Assembly: GCA_964592595.1 (NCBI GenBank)
Contig: CAZQFH010000003.1
Coordinates: forward strand, 1-64,000
Length of the DNA stretch: 64,000 nt
Source of the DNA: UBA5536 sp964592595
GTDB lineage: Bacteria > Bacteroidota > Bacteroidia > Bacteroidales > F082
Reading direction: 5' to 3'
Shown here: positions 7,666-15,893 of the stretch, one piece after another
Layout of the letters: the number at the start of each line of letters is the position of its first letter
Position numbering within the stretch: the first letter of the stretch is position 1
Program-made: the position numbers and the translations under genes
The notes under the pieces: generated by a model
What the model was told of the DNA's origin: nothing
Seen by the model: the letters and a program-made list of their open reading frames with translations, nothing else
Database searches by the model: none

Positions 7666-8810
7666 AGTATTTCAGTAGCTTTTTGGATGGTTTCATCGGT
7701 TTTGGCAAAACAAAACCGAAGTTGGTGATTGTTGTCATGCTGATTGTAGAATGGCGACAAAGGAACCGAAGCGATACCATATTCTTTAATTAGTTTTTCG
7801 GCAAATTCCATTTCGGGCAAATCACTGATGGCACTGTAATCCAGCACCTGAAAATATGTTCCTTTGGCCGGTATGATTTTAAAGCGGGAGTGGTTTAGCT
7901 GTTGCACAAAAAGATCTCTTTTTTGCTGATAGAAACTCCCAAGCTGTTGATAGTGAGCCGGACTGCTAAGGTAATTGGCAATGGCATGCTGTATGGGTGT
8001 GTTTACGGCAAAAACAACAAACTGATGCAATTTTCTGAATTCGTGTGTGAGGTTTTTTGGTGCCAACACATAGCCCATTTTCCAGCCGGTAGCATGAAAG
8101 GTTTTTCCAAACGAGGCAACCACCAGGCTTCTGGCGGCCAGTTCAGGATAATAGCAAACGCTTTCGTGTCGGTTACCATCGAATACAAGGTGTTCGTACA
8201 CTTCATCACTTAATACCAGGATATCCGACTGACGAGTGAGGGCTTCCAGCGCTTTTAAGTCTGCTTCACTAAGTAAGCTTCCTGTTGGGTTGTGCGGGCT
8301 GTTGATTACGATCATGCGGGTGCGGTTGCTAACCATCCGCTTTACCTCGTCCCAGTCGATATGAAAATCGGGCTGTTTGAGTTGTGCAAATTTCACAATG
8401 CCGCCACACGCCTTTACGGCAGGGGCATAGCTATCGTAGGCGGGCTCAAAAATAATCACTTCATCTCCTTCTCCAACAAAAGCAGCAATAGCAGTAAACA
8501 AAGCTTGTGTGGCGCCTGCCGTTATCGTGATTTCTGTATCAGGCGAATAGCTGATTTGATAGGTGTTGTAAATTTTTTCGGCAATGGCTTCACGCAGTTT
8601 TGGCAAACCCGGCATTGGGGCATATTGGTTATGGCCATCGCGCATGGCTTTGTTTACGAGCTCAATAAGCTCCGTAGCAATAGGAAAATCAGGAAAGCCC
8701 TGCGATAGGTTCACAGCACCATGCTCCTGTGCCATTTTCGACATCACGGCAAAAATGGAAGTGCCGGTTTGAGGTAGTTTGGAGGGAATGTTTCCTTCGA
8801 AGTGCAGCAT
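7653..8810 (-). CDS. ybdL: Methionine/glutamine aminotransferase (YbdL-like, PLP fold type I)
   Basis: A 385-residue class I/II aminotransferase. NLSQGFPDFP near the N-terminus, NSPHNPTGSLL, the aspartate segment LSDEVYEHLVFDG and the PLP-lysine region SFGKTFHATGWKMGY are all typical of the YbdL/kynurenine-aminotransferase group. I chose the ATG at 8810 (MLHFEGNIPSKLP); an in-frame ATG at 8867 would add 19 residues, but a -7 box at 8841-8834 lies between the two. The gene overlaps the omega-amidase gene by 13 bp. Likely reaction: transamination of the methionine keto acid using glutamine. Confidence 0.9.
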   Translation of the reverse strand: MLHFEGNIPSKLPQTGTSIFAVMSKMAQEHGAVNLSQGFPDFPIATELIELVNKAMRDGHNQYAPMPGLPKLREAIAEKIYNTYQISYSPDTEITITAGATQALFTAIAAFVGEGDEVIIFEPAYDSYAPAVKACGGIVKFAQLKQPDFHIDWDEVKRMVSNRTRMIVINSPHNPTGSLLSEADLKALEALTRQSDILVLSDEVYEHLVFDGNRHESVCYYPELAARSLVVASFGKTFHATGWKMGYVLAPKNLTHEFRKLHQFVVFAVNTPIQHAIANYLSSPAHYQQLGSFYQQKRDLFVQQLNHSRFKIIPAKGTYFQVLDYSAISDLPEMEFAEKLIKEYGIASVPLSPFYNQHDNNHQLRFCFAKTDETIQKATEILCKI

Positions 8811-8833
8811 AATATTATCGTTTAGGTTGCTGA

Positions 8834-8867
8834 CAAAGTTAAGGGATTTCTGCTGAAGCCACTTCAA
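8834..8867 (-). promoter_or_regulatory. Candidate promoter of the aminotransferase/omega-amidase pair
   Basis: TAACTTTG (8841-8834, minus strand) is a perfect TAnnTTTG box with a TTG 23 bp upstream (8867-8865). It places the transcript start inside the upstream extension of the aminotransferase frame and so decides the start codon at 8810. Confidence 0.5.
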
Positions 8868-8873
8868 TGAGGC

Positions 8874-10313
8874 CTATTCCTGTTCTATCCAAAGTACCGA
8901 ATTGTCGGTGTCGAACTCGTTTTTTTCGTAGTAAGGGTTGTCGGAATCCAATATCCATTGACCGTCAATTACAAATTTGTAGGTATATCGGCCTGGTTGC
9001 AGATGAATCGGGAAAATCCAGTTGTTGTTTCGGCGCTGCATGCGGTAGCCGTCCTTTCGCCAGCCATTAAAAGATCCTGAAACAAGTACTTCTATGGCAT
9101 CACTGTTGCCTTCGAGAACAAAGATGTGGTTGGGTTCGATAGCGATAAGCGAGTTTAGGTAGGGGGGCTCACCTGTGGTGCAAGGATTGGCCGGATCGTG
9201 CATCCATTGTCCGTCAACAACATATTTATACTCGTGCAAGCCGGGAGCCATGGCATAGGTGGTTTCCCATCCGTAAGGCGTGCGTTCGAGTTGTATTTCA
9301 TCTGGATTCCAATTGTTGAACGAGCCGCTGAGCACCACTTTTTTAGCGTCTTGAAAACCGGGCAAAATAAATTGAATTTTATTTCCAAAACTCAACACCG
9401 AATTGATATTGCCTCTGCCATCAGCTTGTTGATCAGGATTTTCCGGATCAAGTATCCAGCGGCCATCCACAATAAACTTGTAGGTGTATGTTCCCTTACG
9501 CAGAAACATGGGGAGTTGCCAGCCCGATTCGGTTTTTTGCATGCGAAGCTCTTCCGGATTCCAGCTGTTGAAACTGCCGGCAAGATAAACTTTTGTAGCT
9601 TCTTGAAAGCCAGTTAGTTCAAACTTGTAATTGTAAACAAACACTACAGAATTAACTGTGCCATGTTCGTTGTTTTCAGTAATTTTATTAGCCGGATCTT
9701 TGTGCCAGCGCCCGTCGATGATGTATTTGTAAGTGTGCTTTCCAGGGCTAAGTGGCAGGCAGCTAACCCATCCGCTATCTGTTTTTTGCATGGCATTTTG
9801 CATGGTGTTCCAGTTGTTGAACGAACCGGCCAGCATAACCTTGCTTGCTTTTTTATGTCCGCGCAGGAAAAAACAGCTTTCTTTTTGATATTGCTGAAAG
9901 GCATAAGCATCCAGCAGCCGGTTGATGCCATAATTTGCTGTAAAGTCAGCCGGAATCGGGGAAGGACTCTCCTGAGCAAAAATTTCGGAGAGGATGATAG
10001 TCGAAAGATCAGGTTCTGCTTCGCTTTGTGCTGATAGTGCTTTGGTAAGCAATACTTTATCAGGTGAAATCAAACTTACTTTCCAGGCTGTGGAGTCGTT
10101 GATGTAACGAAAATCCTGCCGGAAGAGCCTGGCCGCCATCAAACTGTCCAGATCATATTGCTGCAAAAAAGCAGCTTGCTCTTCAAGGCTTATTCCAAGC
10201 TCAACAATCAGTTGAAACTGCCCTTTGTGTATGCGTGCGCCTTCCGAAAAGTCTTGGGCTGCCAATAGTTGGCCTATCAGGAATACTATTTTAAACAGCA
10301 GGAGTTTTTTCAT
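8874..10313 (-). CDS. Secreted protein with four tandem CBM48/AMPK-type glycogen-binding domains
   Basis: A 479-residue exported protein: signal peptide MKKLLLFKIVFLIGQLLAAQ, about 120 residues of unassigned sequence, then four repeats of roughly 80-85 residues filling the rest. Each repeat has the E-set glycogen-binding pattern V-x-L-A/S-GSFN-x-W near its start (AGSFNNWN, AGSFNSWN, SGSFNNWN, SGSFNGWR), a mid G-W, then a YKFVIDG-x-W core and a D-P/S-x-N turn. The GSFNxW tryptophan and YKxxxDGxW residues correspond to the carbohydrate-contacting loop of CBM48/CBM20-like domains. No catalytic domain is present. It is coupled by a 4-bp ATGA overlap to the protease-like gene before it. It may bind alpha-glucan or act as a scaffold in the envelope; the ligand is inferred. 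Confidence 0.85.
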   Translation of the reverse strand: MKKLLLFKIVFLIGQLLAAQDFSEGARIHKGQFQLIVELGISLEEQAAFLQQYDLDSLMAARLFRQDFRYINDSTAWKVSLISPDKVLLTKALSAQSEAEPDLSTIILSEIFAQESPSPIPADFTANYGINRLLDAYAFQQYQKESCFFLRGHKKASKVMLAGSFNNWNTMQNAMQKTDSGWVSCLPLSPGKHTYKYIIDGRWHKDPANKITENNEHGTVNSVVFVYNYKFELTGFQEATKVYLAGSFNSWNPEELRMQKTESGWQLPMFLRKGTYTYKFIVDGRWILDPENPDQQADGRGNINSVLSFGNKIQFILPGFQDAKKVVLSGSFNNWNPDEIQLERTPYGWETTYAMAPGLHEYKYVVDGQWMHDPANPCTTGEPPYLNSLIAIEPNHIFVLEGNSDAIEVLVSGSFNGWRKDGYRMQRRNNNWIFPIHLQPGRYTYKFVIDGQWILDSDNPYYEKNEFDTDNSVLWIEQE

Positions 10314-11314
10314 GGCACATCAGCTTTATAGAAACAAATACCAAGTGTTTTTTTCGTTGTATTGAAGTAAAAAACACCTTTCTCGAAGAAGGCACACCCC
10401 AACATGCCATCAATTTGTTGGCCATAAGCCTCGCTCATCGCGTTAAGATTGGTTACCAGCGTTTGCATGCCATTTATAGCCCTGTCGCCAATGCTGAAAT
10501 CGTTCATCAGGCCGTAAAAAACTTCAGTTGATTGTTTGCCCGAACCACGTAGTTTGTTTCTTCTGAGTATCGTTATGGTGTTCATAATTTTATCCGGGAG
10601 GTAGTTATGCAAAACATTAGCTTCGGCTCCTGTGTCGAGACAAAAAGTGTAACGTTTGTTGCTGATTTTTCCTTCAACGAAATATACATCACTATAGTTG
10701 TAGATTGGCAGTTCGAGATCGGGAACCGGCTGCTGCGATTGGCTGTTCAGCCGTTCGCCATTTTTGTTGAGGCGATGAAGCTCCAGCAGATTGTTTTTTA
10801 AGTCGAGCACCACTTCAAAATTGCGAAATAAAATCAGACCGAAAAAACCGATGATTTTTGTTTGTCTGGCCGATTCAAGATGACCAAGATCGGTGAGGTC
10901 TGCACGAATATTTTGATAGCTTACTTCATTAAAATGGAAATTGCCGATAATTTTTTGTTGCACCTGCTCCAGTTTTCCGGTTACGCCTCCCGTTACATAT
11001 CCATGCTTGGGTCGTCCGTCTCTGAAATAGATGCTGTTGAGCACCAGCCCTGTAGCTCCGGTATCTAAAATCAGGCTGCCCGAAACACTATCAGCAATGG
11101 CATCTACCAGGATGAGTTTTCCGGCTCTTTTGATCGGAATTGCTATGCTTTCGAAGTCACCAAGTGCTACATAACGATCAGGTTGCCCGATGAGCGTAAA
11201 CGATAATCGGTTGATCCAAAATGAATTTTCATTCACTTCGATATACTTTTCGGCCTTGGCTTGAAAAAGTGCTGAAACAAGTGTAAAAATTAGGAATAAC
11301 CTTCGAATTAGCAT
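10310..11314 (-). CDS. Retropepsin-like aspartic protease with two DTGA domains
   Basis: A 334-residue exported protein starting MLIRRLFLIFTLVSALFQAKA (signal peptide). Two aspartic-protease half sites are present in one chain, D84-TGA (SLILDTGATGLVLN) and D227-TGA (YTFCLDTGAEANVLHN), so it can form the active site intramolecularly, like pepsin or the eukaryotic Ddi1-type fold. Hydrophobic-Gly segments typical of the second half of each lobe follow (IIGFFGLILF; IDGMLGCAFF). An upstream ATG at 11416 exists, but a -7 box at 11340-11333 lies between, so 11314 is the start. It is translationally coupled to the CBM48-repeat protein. Substrate unknown. Confidence 0.8.
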   Translation of the reverse strand: MLIRRLFLIFTLVSALFQAKAEKYIEVNENSFWINRLSFTLIGQPDRYVALGDFESIAIPIKRAGKLILVDAIADSVSGSLILDTGATGLVLNSIYFRDGRPKHGYVTGGVTGKLEQVQQKIIGNFHFNEVSYQNIRADLTDLGHLESARQTKIIGFFGLILFRNFEVVLDLKNNLLELHRLNKNGERLNSQSQQPVPDLELPIYNYSDVYFVEGKISNKRYTFCLDTGAEANVLHNYLPDKIMNTITILRRNKLRGSGKQSTEVFYGLMNDFSIGDRAINGMQTLVTNLNAMSEAYGQQIDGMLGCAFFEKGVFYFNTTKKTLGICFYKADVP

Positions 11315-11332
11315 CGTTTTGTGAAATTGATA

Positions 11333-11340
11333 CAAATATA
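11333..11340 (-). promoter_or_regulatory. Candidate -7 box for the aspartic protease / CBM48-repeat operon
   Basis: Minus-strand TATATTTG matches TAnnTTTG and lies 18 bp before the chosen ATG. It rules against translation from the ATG at 11416, which would be upstream of the transcript start. Confidence 0.5.
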
Positions 11341-11591
11341 TTGGTTTTCGATAAATAGCTATTTGTGTTTCTGGTTTTTTAGCATCAAATGTGTTTTTAT
11401 GCTTTTTTGGGATCAATTTTTATTCAAAATCAATCTAAATTTAATTGTGCTGTGAAAAAGTTAACATGGCAATTTTCACGATGTTAACAATTAAAAATCA
11501 GTATTTTCTGATGTCGGAATCGAAAGTACGAAGGCTTTTATTTCCTGAAATTATGTATTATTGCAGTGCTAACTGAACTAAAAATCGCTTT

Positions 11592-12908
11592 ATGACTGCA
11601 CAAATCTTGTTTGCGCTGAGTTTGCTGATCACCCTGGGGGTGTTTGCTTTTACGATGCGGCGCGTTTTTTTCAATTTTAGATATACCAAAAAGAAAACCC
11701 TTTCAGATTTTCCGGCTCGATTAAAGGAGACATTTAAGGTGGCGATTGCGCAGCAAAAGATATTCCGCCATCCGGTGATGGGATTTTTGCACGCGCTGGT
11801 TTTCTGGGGCTTTATGGTGATTTTGTTTGGCAGCATCGAAATGGTTGTTGATGGGCTTTTCGGCACTGTACGGAGTTTTGCTGTTATGGGATGGTTTTAT
11901 GATTTTTTGATGGCTACAGGTGATATATTTGCAGCTATTATTGCGTTTTCTATTTTAGTGTTTTTATTCAGGAGGCTTTTCCTGCATGTGAAGCGTTTTT
12001 ATGGTCCTGAGATGAAACCCGTTTCCAAGGCAGATGCCAATCTGGCGCTTTCATTCATCCTCTTGTTGATGCTTAGTTTGCTGGGCATGAATACTTTTTA
12101 CCTTCTTGAGATGCACAATGCCGGGCAAAATTTTGAAGGCGTATATCCGGTTAGCCAAAGTCTGGCCGATCTTTTTGCCGCTATGTCGGATCAAAATATC
12201 ATTTTCTGGCATCATTTCAATTGGTGGTTTCATATCCTGCTGATCTTTACATTTGCCAATGTTTTGCCTTACAGCAAGCACTTCCATGTGTTTATGTCGG
12301 TTCCCAATGTTTTTGTCAGCCGCATTGAACCGCTTGGTAAAGTGGATAATATGGACAGCATTACCAAAGAGGTAAAACTGATGCTCGATCCTTCTGCACC
12401 TATGGATGCTGCTGCGGATGAACCCATAGCGAAATTTGGCGTGTCGGATGCTAACGATGTAAACTGGGTGAATTATATGAATGCCCTGAGCTGCACCGAA
12501 TGCGGGAGATGCACTGCCGTTTGTCCGGCTAATATCACCGGTAAATTGCTTTCGCCCCGCAAGATTATGATGGATGTGCGTGCCAGAATGAAAGAAAAAG
12601 GTGCAGGACTGATGAAAGAAGGTACAGCTTTTGATGACGGAAAATCCTTGATTGGAGATTATATTACCGAACAGGAATTGTGGGCCTGCACCATGTGCAA
12701 TGCCTGTGCGCAGGAATGCCCGATCAATATCAATCAGCCTTCGCTTATTCTCGATATGCGGCGCTACATGGTTTTGGAGCAATCCAAAGCACCTTCGGGA
12801 TTGAATACCGCTTTTACGAATATCGAAAACAATGGCGCTCCCTGGCAGTTTTCGCCCGAAGACCGTATGAACTGGGCCGAGGATTTGTACATGAACCAAA
12901 AAGCCTGA
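11592..12908 (+). CDS. Membrane-anchored 4Fe-4S dicluster protein (HdrC/HdrD-like)
   Basis: A 438-residue protein. The first 230 residues hold about five to six membrane helices of the nitrate-reductase-gamma type with several His (HALVFWGF, FWHHFNWWFH) that could bind heme b. A cytosolic part follows with two 4Fe-4S motifs: C301/C304/C307/C311 and C366/C369/C372/C376, each ending in Cys-Pro. This architecture occurs in electron-transfer proteins that link soluble flavoprotein or ETF pools to quinones. The CCG-domain protein encoded 34 bp downstream is the expected partner; together they resemble a split HdrD. The electron donor is not encoded nearby. Confidence 0.88.
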   Translation: MTAQILFALSLLITLGVFAFTMRRVFFNFRYTKKKTLSDFPARLKETFKVAIAQQKIFRHPVMGFLHALVFWGFMVILFGSIEMVVDGLFGTVRSFAVMGWFYDFLMATGDIFAAIIAFSILVFLFRRLFLHVKRFYGPEMKPVSKADANLALSFILLLMLSLLGMNTFYLLEMHNAGQNFEGVYPVSQSLADLFAAMSDQNIIFWHHFNWWFHILLIFTFANVLPYSKHFHVFMSVPNVFVSRIEPLGKVDNMDSITKEVKLMLDPSAPMDAAADEPIAKFGVSDANDVNWVNYMNALSCTECGRCTAVCPANITGKLLSPRKIMMDVRARMKEKGAGLMKEGTAFDDGKSLIGDYITEQELWACTMCNACAQECPININQPSLILDMRRYMVLEQSKAPSGLNTAFTNIENNGAPWQFSPEDRMNWAEDLYMNQKA

Positions 12909-12942
12909 AAACAAAGTAATAGGAACGACTAAAGAAAGTGTA

Positions 12943-13743
12943 ATGACAGAAAATAAAATAAAACTTGAAGTACCCGTTATGGCTGAGCTGGCAGCTGCTG
13001 GACGCAAGCCTGAATGGCTTTTTTGGGTGGGGTCGGCAGGTGCTTTCGATGATCGCTATAAAAAGGTGACCCGCGAATTTGTAAAACTGCTTGCATATTT
13101 GGGCGTTGATTATGCCGTATTGGGCATTGAAGAAACCGATAGCGGTGATGTGGCAAGGCGTGCAGGAAATGAAATGCTTTTTCAGATGCAGGCACTGCAA
13201 AACATTGAAATATTGAACGGTTACGAAGTGAAAAAGATCATGACCTGTTGCCCGCACGACTTTAACACCCTCAAAAATGAATATCCTGAGCTAGGCGGAC
13301 ATTATGAAGTTTGGCATCATTCGCAATTTTTGGCCGAAAGGCTGAAAGCCGGTTATTTTAAAGGCATTTCCGAGACTTTCGCTTCCAAAAAAATAGTTTT
13401 TCATGATCCCTGTTACCTGGGCAGGGGCAATGGCGAATATGAAGCGCCGCGCTCGGTGCTGGATGCCATACCTGCTGTGAAGGTTGAGATGAAACGCAAC
13501 AAAAGTTTTGGCTTGTGCTGTGGGGCCGGCGGCGGACAAATGTTTAAAGAAGCCGAGAAAGGCGATAAAGAAGTTTTTATCGAGCGCACCGAAGAAGCTA
13601 TTGCTACCGGAGCAGATATCATTGCTACGGCTTGTCCGTTTTGTATGGTGATGATGACCGATGGCATCAAATACAAAAACCAGGAAGATCGGATGAAAAA
13701 CTACGATATTGCTGAATTGTTGAGTTTGAGTTTGGGGCTATGA
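12943..13743 (+). CDS. CCG-domain iron-sulfur protein (HdrB-like) with altered first cluster motif
   Basis: A 266-residue cytosolic protein of the cysteine-rich CCG family. The second motif is complete: C157 (HDPCYLGRGN), C192-C193 (GLCCGAGGG), C231 and C234 (ACPFCMVMM). In the first half only the CC-P at 102-104 (MTCCPHDFNTL) survives. As I recall the family, this region normally reads VGCAG, EESCTGD and CPHCFNTL; here the cysteine sites are S31, D66 and D106. The protein thus probably holds one catalytic cluster instead of two. It is co-transcribed with the membrane 4Fe-4S protein. Confidence 0.88.
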   Translation: MTENKIKLEVPVMAELAAAGRKPEWLFWVGSAGAFDDRYKKVTREFVKLLAYLGVDYAVLGIEETDSGDVARRAGNEMLFQMQALQNIEILNGYEVKKIMTCCPHDFNTLKNEYPELGGHYEVWHHSQFLAERLKAGYFKGISETFASKKIVFHDPCYLGRGNGEYEAPRSVLDAIPAVKVEMKRNKSFGLCCGAGGGQMFKEAEKGDKEVFIERTEEAIATGADIIATACPFCMVMMTDGIKYKNQEDRMKNYDIAELLSLSLGL

Positions 13744-13862
13744 GAGGGTGGTAAAATAAACAAAAAATTTTCTTTTAGTGGTCGATTATATGCGAAGTGC
13801 AGGTTTAGAAGAACTTTAATTTCAGTCAGCTGATATGTTAATTAATGTTCAATCAGTTTAAC

Positions 13863-13886
13863 TTTAGTACTTCAACCCGTACTAAA
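13863..13886. repeat. 8-bp inverted repeat at the left edge of the restriction island
   Basis: TTTAGTAC and GTACTAAA flank an 8-nt spacer in the 272-bp gap between two converging genes. There is no T tract on either side, so it does not look like a standard terminator. The gap otherwise holds nothing I can recognise. Confidence 0.4.
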
Positions 13887-14015
13887 CCTATACAATGTTG
13901 AAAGCTATCTGTATTTATTTAATCTTCCATTTATCAGCGTTGGCAAAGACATACTCTTTTGCAGCTTACAAATGTGTATTGCTTTAAGCGAAGGCAATTT
14001 TATGTATTACTGTCA

Positions 14016-15893
14016 TCAAATCAGGTTATTCAATTCATATTTATCTAACAAAAATTTATTACGTTCATCAAGGGATTCGGTACTCAGTAAATATTCTTTT
14101 TCATTTTCGTCCAATTCACAAATCCCAAAATCTTTGACATAGTTTTTTGCCAATGCAAAATAGTTACCTGAATAGGGCTTGCTTGTATGCTTTATGTAGT
14201 ACCAAAAAATTTCTGATTCCAAAATCCTTTTCAAAACTTTTAGTTCTCTTTCAGAATCAAAATAAACTGCATATCCTGCGTATAACAGCAAATCTTTTTG
14301 GTCCGAGTAAACAAAATAAGGTTGACCTGCCATATAAGGAAATAACAATTTTTTTCCAAAATCATTTAATGCCTGTGTTCTGCCAAATTCAAACCACTTA
14401 TATTTTTTGTTTTTGCCTTTATCCCTATTCAATAGTTGTTTTTTATTCCCTTCTAAATAGGCAAAGGCATTAGGGAAGTTCTCTTCAAAATATTTTTCAT
14501 CAAAAACTCGTATTTTATTTGACTTTAAATCAAATAGATTTGCTTGAAGATTTTCTTGATGATAAGGAAATATAATTTGCTCCTTTAAAGTGGGGATTTC
14601 AGCTTCGTATTTGAGTCTGTTAGGTTTTATTATATCCCTGCAAATTTGTTTTTCAATTTTGTGAAGCTTTCCATTTTGGTGATAAAAATATTTTTCGTCT
14701 TCATCAACAGGTTTAAAAATAAAAACATCATTGCTCAATGTAGCTAAACCGTTTCGTATAGGAAATTTATCGCCTAATGGTATGCCTGTGGATTCTATTT
14801 TGTTTATTGTTTGTAAGACTGTCGCTTTGTTTAAAAGCCATCCTTTCTTATTATTAAGAAGATTATAGTTAATACTATTAAAATTACTAATGTTCTTGTT
14901 TTGTATGTTTTCAATTGTAACCTTTTGGTAATTAATTGAATTAGATTTGTTTTTTTCTACAAAAACAATGCAGGTGTAGGTTGATTTGTTTTTAAAAACC
15001 TGCGAGCTTCCAAAATCTAAAATGGTTAAGTCAAATTGATTTCTTTTGAAATAATCTCTTAAACTTCTTGCGTTTACACTTCTTTTAAACGTGTTAACGG
15101 TTATGTAGCCCAAAAAACCATCTGGTTTTAAATACTTTAAACCAATCTCAAAAAAAGGAATGTACAAATCGGGATTACCTGTTTTGGTAACTTCCCAATT
15201 CGATAAGAGCTTTTTGTTTTCTTCACTCAAATTTTTTGCTCTAACATAAGGCGGATTGCCTATAACTGCATCAAAACTATCAATGTCTTTTTCTTCCCAA
15301 CAAAAGGATAGAGCGTTTCCAATTTCCAAGTTGAAATTAAATTCACTTTCATCTTCACCGTTTGAAACAGCCAATAAAGACAAAAGTAGTTTTGCTCTTT
15401 GGATAGTATATTCCGAAATATCGAGTCCAAATATGTTTTCTTTAAAGATTTCAGAGTAACTCTTTAGAGATTTAGTCTTTATCTTTTGTGCAACAGTATA
15501 TAAAAATGCTCCTGTTCCACAAGCAATATCAGCCACTTTTATGTTTGGTAGCTCCGTGTCAGAAAATTTGTTGAGAGTTGCATCAACAATATAATTTTTA
15601 ATGTAGTTGGGAGTGTAAACCGCACCATTAACGGTAATATCTTTTGAAGGAATACTGGTTTCAAATAAATGGATTACATCTTCAAAATCGAATTTTCCAT
15701 TTTTTTGTTTTATCAAATGTATAAATCTCTGGACGGTATCTTTGTCATTTCCTTCAATGCAAGAAAGTATAAGTTTATTATTGCTTATGCTGATATTGTT
15801 GAACTCAAGATACGCACCAACAATAAGTTTATTGACAATCGACAAATTATCAGACAACTTATTTAAATATTCAGATATTTCTTTATTAATCAT
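14016..15893 (-). CDS. N6-adenine DNA methyltransferase, Eco57I-like modification subunit
   Basis: A 625-residue gamma-type N6-adenine methylase. The S-adenosylmethionine motif is DIACGTGAF at 122-130 and the catalytic NPPY at 213-216 (IGNPPYVRAK). The C-terminal half (from about 340) resembles a TaqI-type target-recognition region (GIPLGDKFPIRNGLAT). No nuclease motif is visible. It overlaps the preceding fused nuclease-methylase gene by 4 bp. By analogy with Eco57I, which pairs a large bifunctional enzyme with a separate methylase, this subunit would protect host sites fully. The recognition sequence cannot be read from the protein. The region is visibly richer in A+T than its flanks. Confidence 0.88.
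   Translation of the reverse strand: MINKEISEYLNKLSDNLSIVNKLIVGAYLEFNNISISNNKLILSCIEGNDKDTVQRFIHLIKQKNGKFDFEDVIHLFETSIPSKDITVNGAVYTPNYIKNYIVDATLNKFSDTELPNIKVADIACGTGAFLYTVAQKIKTKSLKSYSEIFKENIFGLDISEYTIQRAKLLLSLLAVSNGEDESEFNFNLEIGNALSFCWEEKDIDSFDAVIGNPPYVRAKNLSEENKKLLSNWEVTKTGNPDLYIPFFEIGLKYLKPDGFLGYITVNTFKRSVNARSLRDYFKRNQFDLTILDFGSSQVFKNKSTYTCIVFVEKNKSNSINYQKVTIENIQNKNISNFNSINYNLLNNKKGWLLNKATVLQTINKIESTGIPLGDKFPIRNGLATLSNDVFIFKPVDEDEKYFYHQNGKLHKIEKQICRDIIKPNRLKYEAEIPTLKEQIIFPYHQENLQANLFDLKSNKIRVFDEKYFEENFPNAFAYLEGNKKQLLNRDKGKNKKYKWFEFGRTQALNDFGKKLLFPYMAGQPYFVYSDQKDLLLYAGYAVYFDSERELKVLKRILESEIFWYYIKHTSKPYSGNYFALAKNYVKDFGICELDENEKEYLLSTESLDERNKFLLDKYELNNLI

Noticed and set aside
12051..13007. 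318-codon open frame on the minus strand opposite the Fe-S protein
   Set aside because: Antisense to a confident gene with cluster motifs; composition rich in His, Ile and Arg with no domain pattern.
13863..13886. Terminator for the CCG-domain gene
   Set aside because: Perfect 8-bp stem but no T run on either side and over 100 bp from the stop codon.
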